Origin: CAYRYU01 sp964428355
Lineage (GTDB): Bacteria > Muiribacteriota > Ozemobacteria > Ozemobacterales > Ozemobacteraceae
DNA length: 5,326 nt
Assembly: GCA_964428355.1 (NCBI GenBank)
Contig: CAYRYU010000197.1
Span: 1 to 5,326 of the forward strand
Direction: 5' to 3'
Below the pieces are notes generated by a model that worked only from the letters and a program-made list of their open reading frames with translations, was not told where the DNA came from and did not search any database. Positions 1 through 5,326 of the stretch are shown here, piece after piece; positions within the stretch are counted from its first letter, which is position 1, and each line of letters starts with the position of its first letter. Made by a program: the position numbers and the translations under genes.

Positions 1-109
1 CTGCTCATTGGACCAAGCGGTTGTCTATCCCAGGACCGAGCTGGTAGGATATTTTGCTGAATGATTTTGGAGTCCCCGGTACAGATGATTCGAACAACGG
101 GGATCCCTA
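1..109. other. 5' flank, nothing assignable
   Basis: All three + frames carry stops here (frame 1 at 58-60, frame 2 at 62-64, frame 3 at 45-47). Frame 2 from position 2 could be the last 20 codons of a protein ending ...ELVGYFAE, but the piece is too short and its codon use too neutral to call. I saw no RNA gene or clear promoter. Confidence 0.4.
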
Positions 110-603
110 ATGACCTGGTTCCCCGGAGAGAATATTCCCATCGAAGTTCCGGAGGGAGCCGTGAACGGTTACCCTGACATCGTCGGTCGAGATCAAGCTC
201 ATCTTCTTTCCACGATCGTCGCTTCGGGCGGTGGCCTGGTGACGGTATCAGCTCGAAGCTCCTCGACAGACGGGATGGAGATAAGGATCCGACCCGCAAC
301 CCGGCCTCCAAGCTCGTGGGCGGGAATCAGCGTGTTCGAGTTCGCGGTGGCTTCGATTCGCACCACACCCCGGAAATCTGGCAGGACGACGTGAACACGA
401 TCCTGGTGACCACGGTCGTCCAGTCCGACGGCCAGTTCGGTTCGGAAGGCCGGTTCAGCGACATCAAGCGTTCGGCCATCGATGACACGATGACCTTCAA
501 CAATTTCAAGGCAGGTTTGTACCTGACGAAAAAGCCGCAACACATCGAAGGGAGGACAACTCTGCCACAGTCCTGCCATAATAATGCTCTTCATAATGCT
601 TGA
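110..603 (+). pseudogene. possible decayed gene of unknown function, frames broken
   Basis: No intact gene is recognisable, but coding-like character moves between frames. Frame 2 is open at 110-394 and reads plausibly over its first 25 or so codons (ATG at 110, ending ...GYPDIV near 183). Frame 3 then gives a beta-strand-like stretch (SVEIKLIFF, about 180-210) before a stop at 240-242. Frame 1, open at 178-603, has many G/C third positions from about 241 to 530 and encodes a polar, beta-rich tail (for example VNTILVTTVVQSDGQFGSEG). Joining 2 to 3 to 1 needs two 1-nt shifts. The tail resembles small exported or pilin-like proteins only in general composition, and I do not recognise a family. 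Alternatives are intergenic sequence with chance open frames, or local sequencing indels. The three genes downstream are intact, so a general error problem is unlikely. Confidence 0.3.
581..600. repeat. ATAATGCT direct repeat just upstream of the promoter
   Basis: The 8-bp word ATAATGCT occurs at 581-588 and again at 593-600, a 12-bp period of just over one helical turn. The second copy abuts the -35 hexamer of the operon promoter. The location suits an activator or repressor half-site pair. It could also be a chance repeat in an AT-rich patch. Confidence 0.35.
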
Positions 604-627
604 CGTTTTTCCCCGGGCCATTAAAAT
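600..627 (+). promoter_or_regulatory. sigma70-like promoter of the three-gene operon
   Basis: TTGACG at 600-605 matches the -35 consensus at five of six positions. It is followed after 16 bp by TAAAAT (622-627), a five-of-six match to the -10 consensus. Transcription would start near 634, giving a leader of about 24 nt that ends in the ribosome binding site of the peptidase gene. The AT-rich -10 stands out in GC-rich surroundings. This is the only good promoter I see before the operon. The strand and spacing fit, but no start site has been measured. Confidence 0.55.
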
Positions 628-645
628 TGTAAGAAACCCTTTTAC

Positions 646-652
646 AGGAGGG
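646..652 (+). promoter_or_regulatory. strong ribosome binding site that sets a GTG start
   Basis: AGGAGGG at 646-652 lies 5 nt before the GTG at 658. It decides the start of the peptidase gene: no other in-frame start is placed well, and translation from this GTG gives a clean signal peptide. Confidence 0.85.
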
Positions 653-657
653 GTACC

Positions 658-1836
658 GTGGCATTGAAGAGATTTTCGTTTACACTCGCCTTCGCATTCC
701 TCGCTTCTTCCCTTTGGGCCTTGATCGGAACCCCCTGCGACCCCGAAAAGGATTTCACGAACACCTACTTCGTGGCCCATTGGAAGCAGCTTCCCCACAA
801 GAACCAGGAGGAGACGCAGGCCCGGTGCCAGCAGGTCAACACCATCCTGGGCAAGGAAGCCTGGAAGTATGACCCCACCCCGAACACTCCCCTTTACGCA
901 TGTCTCAGCTACGGGGCATCCACAATGGCCGATTGGTGGGCTCAGGAACTCGGCTGGAAGCTGGGAACCTACCGCAGCTATGCCCACAACCGAACCGAAA
1001 CCGGTTTCAATCCGCGCAAGCTCGAACTGCGCTACCGGAAGATGTCCAAAAGCCACCCCATCCAGTTCGCCATGACCGGTTTCAGGAAGGGCGACCGCGA
1101 CCCGATCACGGACGAATGGGTTCCCATCCGGCCCAAGGGGTATGCCCGCCTTCTGACCAACACTGACGAGGAAACCCTCACCTGCCCGATCGACAAGACA
1201 GTCTTCAAATACGCGGCCAACGATTACCCCATGGATGGGAAATGGCTGGCAGTTGTGAGCAAGAACTGGAACAAGGACAAGGCCGAAGGGGCACTGAAGA
1301 AGGCTTTGCGCGATTACGGTCCACTTTACATCCAGTATGAGATCCCCAACAAGCATTTCCTTTTCGGAACCCACGCTCCGGTCGTTATCGGGTATGGCAC
1401 CCTTCCTGACGGGAAGACCGCGTTCATCTGCCACGACTCCTTCGGCAACCATCCCAAAACCTACAAGCAGGATGGAGAGGGCGCAGCCGCTTACCGCTAC
1501 GTCTCCGCCGACGAGATCGACGAGGCGATTGTGTTCCCACATCGCCCCTTCGGCAAAGCCTTTACCATGATGGGCGGCGTGGGCGTGAAGTTCGTGAACC
1601 GAGGCGGCAAACCGATCCGCATCCGCCGCGCCTTCTACCTATCCCTGGGCGGAAAAGCCGTTCCGATGGATGTTTCGGCATCCGACATGGCATGGGCCCC
1701 AAAAGAGGCGCTCAGGGCGGGAAAGATCGTTGTCTACATCGAGGCCGATTACTACATGGGCCCCGATGGCAAGGGCCACTGGATCAGCCTCACCGTATTG
1801 AACAACCCGATCGCGGGCCTTCCTTCACAGATGTAA
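658..1836 (+). CDS. exported papain-like cysteine peptidase (C1/C39-like fold)
   Basis: This is a 392-residue protein from a GTG start with a strong Shine-Dalgarno site. Residues 1-21 form a signal peptide (K4 R5, then a hydrophobic run), so it acts outside the cytoplasm; I see no lipobox or later membrane segment. The core has the papain-like order of active-site elements. Cys82 lies in LYACLSYGAST, at the head of a helix. His239 lies in GTHAPVVIGYG, followed by a beta-strand. Asp260 lies in CHDSFG, where papain has Asn in NSWG. Asn76 sits six residues before Cys82, where papain has its oxyanion-hole Gln. Four further cysteines (27, 57, 176, 258) could form disulfides. Residues from about 305 on look like a small beta domain ending at 392. 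It opens the operon and shares TAATG with the GH1 gene. Peptidase activity and substrate are inferred; an inactive or transglutaminase-like relative is possible. Confidence 0.65.
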   Translation: MALKRFSFTLAFAFLASSLWALIGTPCDPEKDFTNTYFVAHWKQLPHKNQEETQARCQQVNTILGKEAWKYDPTPNTPLYACLSYGASTMADWWAQELGWKLGTYRSYAHNRTETGFNPRKLELRYRKMSKSHPIQFAMTGFRKGDRDPITDEWVPIRPKGYARLLTNTDEETLTCPIDKTVFKYAANDYPMDGKWLAVVSKNWNKDKAEGALKKALRDYGPLYIQYEIPNKHFLFGTHAPVVIGYGTLPDGKTAFICHDSFGNHPKTYKQDGEGAAAYRYVSADEIDEAIVFPHRPFGKAFTMMGGVGVKFVNRGGKPIRIRRAFYLSLGGKAVPMDVSASDMAWAPKEALRAGKIVVYIEADYYMGPDGKGHWISLTVLNNPIAGLPSQM

Positions 1837-3956
1837 TGGAAAGTCCATTCAAGCTCCGTTTTCCGATCGGCATCGGGTCACTGTTCATCGCCGTTCTTTT
1901 CTTGTCGCTCCCGGTTTTCGGGGCTCAACCCCGAGCCACCATCTCCGGAGTATTCGCCGATTTTGCGAGGCTTTCCGACACCAACCGCAGGCTGACCGCG
2001 CTCGAATTCCTTCGCGATACACGCTCGGTGGAGTTGGCGGAAAAGATCCTCGAGACGATTCCAACGACCGCCCGGAATCAGGTTTTCGAGAATACGCGTG
2101 GCAGGCGGGGTCGGAGCTTCCTCCTTTCCCTAGACCGGGAAGCGGAGGCACAGGCCCGCTCCATCCTCGCCAGGCTTGCGCCATACACTTTCGAAAAGCA
2201 GACATGGATGCTCGAGCCCTTCCTCGCCCGCCTCGAAAAGCAGGTTGGGGAGGAGTTCCCGTTTTCGCTGAAGCTCGCACCGCTGGTCGACCTCCTCGTT
2301 GAGCAGCGGAAGAACGCCCTGGCCCAGAAACTGGCCAGAGGATCATCCATTCGAAATGAAACCGATCCTGTCCTCGACCGGCTGGTCGCCCTGTCGACGA
2401 CCCTGAAGACAGAGAGGAAACGGGATTTCCACGCGCAGCTCTCCGAAGGCCTGGAAAAGGGCCGCTGGAAGATCGACCCGAAATGGTTCCAGGATGGTGC
2501 TGTTCCCGGAACCGTCGAAAAAGCAACCGGAAGCGGGTCTTCCGCATCGGGTTCTGCGACTGGCGATGGAAGCCAGGGGGATTTCGGAGCCTTCCACCAG
2601 GCGGGTTACGGCCCCGAGGGCGTTCCTGCGCAACCTCCGGTCGGCGTGGGAAATGGAAAGGAGACCCCGAAGAATGGCGTGTCTTCCCCTGCTCCGAAGA
2701 AGAAGCCCGGTTTCTTCTGGGCGGTGTCCACTTCCGCCTACCAATGGGAAGGCGGAATCATGGCGAACCAATGGCTTCCCTTCGAAATGGCGGGGAAATG
2801 CGAAGACCCGGCCGGAATGGGCGCGGACGGCTTCAACCGCTGGGCGGAGGACCTCGATCTGGCTGCAGGACTGGGCTGCAACGCTTTCCGCACCAGCATC
2901 GAATGGGCCCGGATCGAACCGGTCCGGGGCGTTTTCTCACCCGAAGGAATCGCCTTCTATCATGATCTTTTCCGGGGAATGAAGGCCAGAGGTTTGACCC
3001 CGATCGTCACACTGATGCATTTCACCCATCCCCAATGGCTGGAACGTGATTTCGGAGGTTGGGACGATTCGCGCTGCATAGCGGAGTTCAGCCGGTACGT
3101 CGATTTCGTCTCGAAGGAATATGCCGATGAGGTCGATTTTTGGCTCACCTTCAACGAACCGACGGTCTTCCTGGGGGCCGTTTACGGTACCGGTCAGTTC
3201 GCCCCGGGCACGACCTCCAAGGTCGGGCTCGTCAAGGCGGCTCTGAACCTGCTCAAGTGCCATTCCAAGGCCTACGGGATCATCCACGCCAACGACCCGG
3301 TCGCCCGGGTTTCGTTCAACCATTACGTGAATGTCTTCAAGCTCGGCCCCCTGGGGCATGTAGTATTCGCCGACCAGCCCCCCCTGACCCCGGAATCGCC
3401 GCCCGAGGCCGTATCCGAAGACCCGGAGTGGATGGCCCGCAACCTTGCGCTCGAGGCCACCCGAACGGGGAAGGGGGTCCTCGATTACTTCGCGGTCGAT
3501 TATTATTGCCGATGGAGGCTTCCCTTCAAGTTCCTCAACTCCTGGGAATGGGAGGTCTACCCCGAAGGGTTTGGGAAATCCCTCGAGATGTACTATCGCG
3601 TTTTCAAGCTTCCCATTCTCATCGCCGAGAACGGGATCGCGACCCGGGATCTCCAGCCCCGCCCCGATGGCTGGACCCGCGAAGCATTCATCGTCCATCA
3701 CGTGAAGGAAGTCGAAAAGGCCATGAAGGCCGGGGTTCCCATTCTCGGTTACGCACACTGGTCGATAACCGACAACTGGGAGTTGGGCAGCTTCGTCCCA
3801 CGGTTCGGCCTTTACTCGGTCGAGTGCCGGGCGCGCAAATTCGATCGTATTCCCACCCCGGCCGCCGATGTCTATCGCGAGATCATTAGGGAAGGCGGAG
3901 TGACACCCGAGCTTCTCGAACGGTATCCCGATCCGAGGCTTTCGGGGAGAAAATGA
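1836..3956 (+). CDS. exported GH1 beta-glycosidase with N-terminal helical region
   Basis: The protein has 706 residues, starting at the ATG that overlaps the upstream stop (TAATG). The open frame continues 144 nt further upstream, but this ATG begins a clear signal peptide (K6, R8, hydrophobic 11-25, likely cleavage after VFG at 29). No Shine-Dalgarno site is visible, so translation probably depends on coupling. Residues 31-222 are charged and helix-rich with no family I recognise; about 223-292 is a Gly/Ser/Pro/Lys-rich linker. The GH1 barrel runs from FFWAVSTSAYQWEGG (293) to about 690. It retains Gln303, His395 (LMHFTHPQW), the acid/base Glu441 (TFNEP), the nucleophile Glu598 (IAENG) and Glu649 (DNWELG). 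Members hydrolyse beta-linked glucosides, galactosides or related sugars with retention. At about 414 residues the barrel is somewhat shorter than usual, with only 157 residues between the catalytic glutamates. Two odd substitutions are Asp555 in VDYY (normally NYY) and Leu650 (normally Trp). GH1 assignment is firm; substrate is unknown. Confidence 0.93.
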   Translation: MESPFKLRFPIGIGSLFIAVLFLSLPVFGAQPRATISGVFADFARLSDTNRRLTALEFLRDTRSVELAEKILETIPTTARNQVFENTRGRRGRSFLLSLDREAEAQARSILARLAPYTFEKQTWMLEPFLARLEKQVGEEFPFSLKLAPLVDLLVEQRKNALAQKLARGSSIRNETDPVLDRLVALSTTLKTERKRDFHAQLSEGLEKGRWKIDPKWFQDGAVPGTVEKATGSGSSASGSATGDGSQGDFGAFHQAGYGPEGVPAQPPVGVGNGKETPKNGVSSPAPKKKPGFFWAVSTSAYQWEGGIMANQWLPFEMAGKCEDPAGMGADGFNRWAEDLDLAAGLGCNAFRTSIEWARIEPVRGVFSPEGIAFYHDLFRGMKARGLTPIVTLMHFTHPQWLERDFGGWDDSRCIAEFSRYVDFVSKEYADEVDFWLTFNEPTVFLGAVYGTGQFAPGTTSKVGLVKAALNLLKCHSKAYGIIHANDPVARVSFNHYVNVFKLGPLGHVVFADQPPLTPESPPEAVSEDPEWMARNLALEATRTGKGVLDYFAVDYYCRWRLPFKFLNSWEWEVYPEGFGKSLEMYYRVFKLPILIAENGIATRDLQPRPDGWTREAFIVHHVKEVEKAMKAGVPILGYAHWSITDNWELGSFVPRFGLYSVECRARKFDRIPTPAADVYREIIREGGVTPELLERYPDPRLSGRK
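3944..3949 (+). promoter_or_regulatory. ribosome binding site of psuG inside the GH1 gene
   Basis: GGGGAG at 3944-3949 lies 3 nt before the psuG ATG, within the last codons of the GH1 gene. The spacing is short. Together with the ATGA overlap it suggests re-initiation by ribosomes finishing the GH1 frame. Confidence 0.55.
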
Positions 3957-4867
3957 GCCCCTCTTTCAAGCAGATCGCCATCCACCCCGAGGTTCGGAAA
4001 GCCTTGCGGGCCGGAGCTCCCGTGGTAGCCCTGGAATCGACAATCATTGCGCACGGGATGCCATATCCCCGAAATGTCGAGACTGCCCGGGAGGTCGAGA
4101 CCGAGATCCGTGAACGTGGAGCGGTTCCAGCCACGATTGCCGTGATCGACGGGATCATCCGGGTGGGCCTGACCCCCGAGGAATTGAAGTTCCTGGGTCG
4201 GGGGAAGGATATACTCAAGGCTGGCCGGCGCGATCTCCCCTTCGTGGTGGCCCGAAAGCTTCACGCAGCCACGACGGTTTCCGCCACCATGATCGGAGCG
4301 GCAATGGCCAGGATACGGTTCTTCGCTACCGGGGGAATCGGAGGAGTCCACAGGGAAGGCCATATCACGTTCGACATTTCATCCGACCTCCAGGAACTGG
4401 CACGCACCGACGTGGCCGTTGTTTCCGCCGGGGCGAAGGCGATTCTCGATCTTCCCCTCACGCTCGAGTATCTCGAGACTTTCGGCGTCCCCGTCATCGG
4501 TTTCGGAACCGACAGGTTCCCCGCCTTCTACACGCGGGACAGCGGACTGGCAGCCCCTTTTCCCGTCGGATCGGCGCGGGAGGCTGCTGATATCATCCGG
4601 ACCAAGTGGGCTATGGGCCTTTCGGGCGGCATCCTGATCGCGAACCCCATTCCAAAGGAGAACGCCATGGATCCCAATATCATTGATGAGGCCATCGAGA
4701 AAGCTCTCGCCGAATCGAAAAAGCGGGGAATCAAGGGCAAGGAGGTCACCCCCTTCCTTCTTTCGAAAATCAAGGATATCACCGCCGGAACGAGCCTCGA
4801 AGCGAACATCGCCCTGGTAAAAAACAACGCCCGCGTCGCCGCCGAAATCGCCTCCGCTTATTCTTAG
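3953..4867 (+). CDS. psuG: pseudouridine-5'-phosphate glycosidase
   Basis: This 304-residue protein matches PsuG (YeiN/IndA family) along its full length (E. coli PsuG is 312). The enzyme cleaves the C-C glycosidic bond of pseudouridine 5'-phosphate to uracil and ribose 5-phosphate, reversibly and with a divalent metal, in the cytoplasm. The N-terminal signature ALESTIIAHGMPYP is present. Residues aligned by eye to the E. coli active site are Glu28 (Glu31), Lys89 before RRDLP (Lys93), His133 in GGVHREG (His137), Asp145 in SSDLQE (Asp149), the Schiff-base Lys162 in SAGAKAILD (Lys166) and Asn285 in EANIALV (Asn289). It has no signal peptide, unlike the two upstream gene products. It overlaps the GH1 gene by 4 nt (ATGA) and ends the operon. 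The kinase PsuK, which supplies the phosphorylated substrate and often sits beside or fused to PsuG, is not in the window. The gene looks intact and active. Confidence 0.97.
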   Translation: MSPSFKQIAIHPEVRKALRAGAPVVALESTIIAHGMPYPRNVETAREVETEIRERGAVPATIAVIDGIIRVGLTPEELKFLGRGKDILKAGRRDLPFVVARKLHAATTVSATMIGAAMARIRFFATGGIGGVHREGHITFDISSDLQELARTDVAVVSAGAKAILDLPLTLEYLETFGVPVIGFGTDRFPAFYTRDSGLAAPFPVGSAREAADIIRTKWAMGLSGGILIANPIPKENAMDPNIIDEAIEKALAESKKRGIKGKEVTPFLLSKIKDITAGTSLEANIALVKNNARVAAEIASAYS

Positions 4868-4908
4868 GTGCCACCTCCGCAAATTCGTGCCACGCAAATT
4901 CGTGCCAC
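4868..4908. repeat. tandem 15-bp repeat with GTGCCAC words
   Basis: GCAAATTCGTGCCAC is present twice, perfectly and head to tail, at 4879-4893 and 4894-4908. The 7-bp ending GTGCCAC also occurs directly after the psuG stop at 4868-4874, and once more at 5178-5184. The end of the second copy supplies the 5' arm of the terminator-like hairpin at 4905-4931. Two copies are too few to call a CRISPR or VNTR; this may be part of an intergenic repeat family. Confidence 0.85.
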
Positions 4909-4931
4909 AAACCTGTTTCTTTTGTGGTTTT
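4905..4931 (+). terminator. likely rho-independent terminator of the operon
   Basis: CCACAAA (4905-4911) pairs perfectly with TTTGTGG (4921-4927) around a 9-nt loop. A G-U pair (4904/4928) can extend the stem, and TTTT (4928-4931) follows. The hairpin begins 38 nt after the psuG stop. The stem has only three G-C pairs, so termination may be partial; a second hairpin lies downstream. Confidence 0.5.
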
Positions 4932-5320
4932 CTGGTGCGGGTTTGGCGGGTTAACCTGTCCCTAATTTCCCAAGCTTCCCGGATGTTGGGGAGATGACCC
5001 AAGGGGAATCCCTGAACTGAAATCCCTTCCCAAATTGGCCCCTGGTGAGAGGAATAACCCGCGCTCACCACGGATTTTTGCCCCCCCCCTCTTCAAAGGA
5101 ATTTCCAATCACTTTTCCTTCTAGGTTCCCGACCTCCCGAGGATCGAAGCCTCCAGGGGAATTGGTTCCGCCCCCGGGTGCCACGATCTCGAGATCAAGA
5201 GGCCGCCCTCCCGGTTGACGTGAATCGAGTTCACACAAATTGGAATGCCGAAGGGTAATCAAGGGAAGTCCTCAGAAAATATTAGGGACAGGTTACCCAG
5301 CGAAAACCCGCTCCTGAAGA
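4929..5320. mobile_element. inverted-repeat-bounded interval, MITE-like or intergenic repeat
   Basis: The left end (4929-4966) and right end (5281-5320) are imperfect inverted repeats of 38 and 40 nt. The inner 15 bp are perfect: TAACCTGTCCCTAAT at 4952-4966 against ATTAGGGACAGGTTA at 5281-5295. Outward, GCGGGTTT (4937-4944) matches the complement of AAACCCGC (5304-5311), with a few mismatches and three single-base gaps across the arms. The 314-nt interior has no convincing gene, only a minus-strand open frame of 65 codons without a family. This architecture fits a small non-autonomous element or a pair of opposed copies of a dispersed repeat. The right end lies 6 nt from the window edge, so the repeat could extend further. 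I see no clear target-site duplication. Confidence 0.5.
5041..5079 (+). terminator. second terminator-like hairpin
   Basis: TGGTGAG (5043-5049) pairs perfectly with CTCACCA (5064-5070) across a 14-nt loop. The flanking CC (5041-5042) can add two pairs with GG (5072-5073) past one bulged C. A run of five T follows at 5075-5079. It is more GC-rich than the first hairpin and could act as a backup for the operon, or belong to the repeat-bounded element it lies in. Confidence 0.4.
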
Positions 5321-5326
5321 AGGGGG

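Noticed and set aside
327..545. 72-codon minus-strand open frame
   Set aside because: Codon bias favours the + strand frame 1 over the same bases, and the minus translation shows no domain.
199..1542. 447-codon open frame on the minus strand
   Set aside because: It lies antisense in codon register with the peptidase gene, whose GC-rich third positions suppress stops on the opposite strand. Its translation shows no domain, and the + strand gene has a promoter, RBS and signal peptide.
1692..1835. 48-codon upstream extension of the GH1 reading frame
   Set aside because: It is entirely inside the peptidase gene, reads as low-quality Arg/Gly/Pro-rich sequence, and would bury the signal peptide that starts at 1836.
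2937..3758. 273-codon minus-strand open frame opposite the GH1 barrel
   Set aside because: The GH1 catalytic motifs are on the + strand over the same bases; the antisense translation has no recognisable motif.
4879..4908. Start of a CRISPR array
   Set aside because: There are only two 15-bp units with no spacers between them, and no cas gene in the window.
4379..5071. 230-codon minus-strand open frame covering the psuG 3' half and intergenic DNA
   Set aside because: It overlaps conserved psuG active-site codons, has low-complexity composition, and shows no family or RBS.
5065..5262. 65-codon minus-strand open frame inside the inverted-repeat interval
   Set aside because: Gly/Pro/Glu-rich translation with no recognised family, and it runs through the C9 tract and hairpin; kept only as part of the element description.

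Overview
The window (about 57% GC by eye) reads as ordinary bacterial DNA with one compact three-gene operon on the + strand, flanked by two stretches without intact genes. The frequent G or C at third codon positions, the GTG start, the Shine-Dalgarno sites and the two Sec-type signal peptides fit a Gram-negative-like environmental bacterium. Nothing here fixes the phylum.

Layout. Positions 1-599 hold no intact gene. Coding-like segments change frame there and probably mark a decayed gene. A good sigma70-type promoter (about 600-627) and a strong ribosome binding site (646-652) lead into the operon. Gene 1 (658-1836) is an exported papain-like cysteine peptidase. Gene 2 (1836-3956) is an exported glycoside hydrolase family 1 (GH1) beta-glycosidase with an extra N-terminal helical region and a Gly/Ser/Pro-rich linker. 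Gene 3 (3953-4867) is a cytoplasmic pseudouridine-5'-phosphate glycosidase, PsuG. The genes overlap by 1 nt (TAATG) and 4 nt (ATGA), so they are almost certainly co-transcribed and translationally coupled. A candidate terminator lies 38 nt after psuG.

Positions 4868-5326 are intergenic and rich in structure: a perfect tandem 15-bp repeat, two terminator-like hairpins, and a roughly 390-bp interval bounded by long imperfect inverted repeats with a perfect 15-bp core. The last resembles a small non-autonomous mobile element or a genome-wide intergenic repeat.

How the genes may work together: two exported hydrolases (protein and glycoside) followed by an intracellular enzyme that releases uracil and ribose 5-phosphate from pseudouridine monophosphate suggest scavenging of outside biomass. 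That link is inference from the operon structure alone. The usual PsuG partner, the pseudouridine kinase PsuK, is absent from the window. All three enzyme families are known; the unusual points are the operon's composition, the GH1 architecture and the downstream repeat element.
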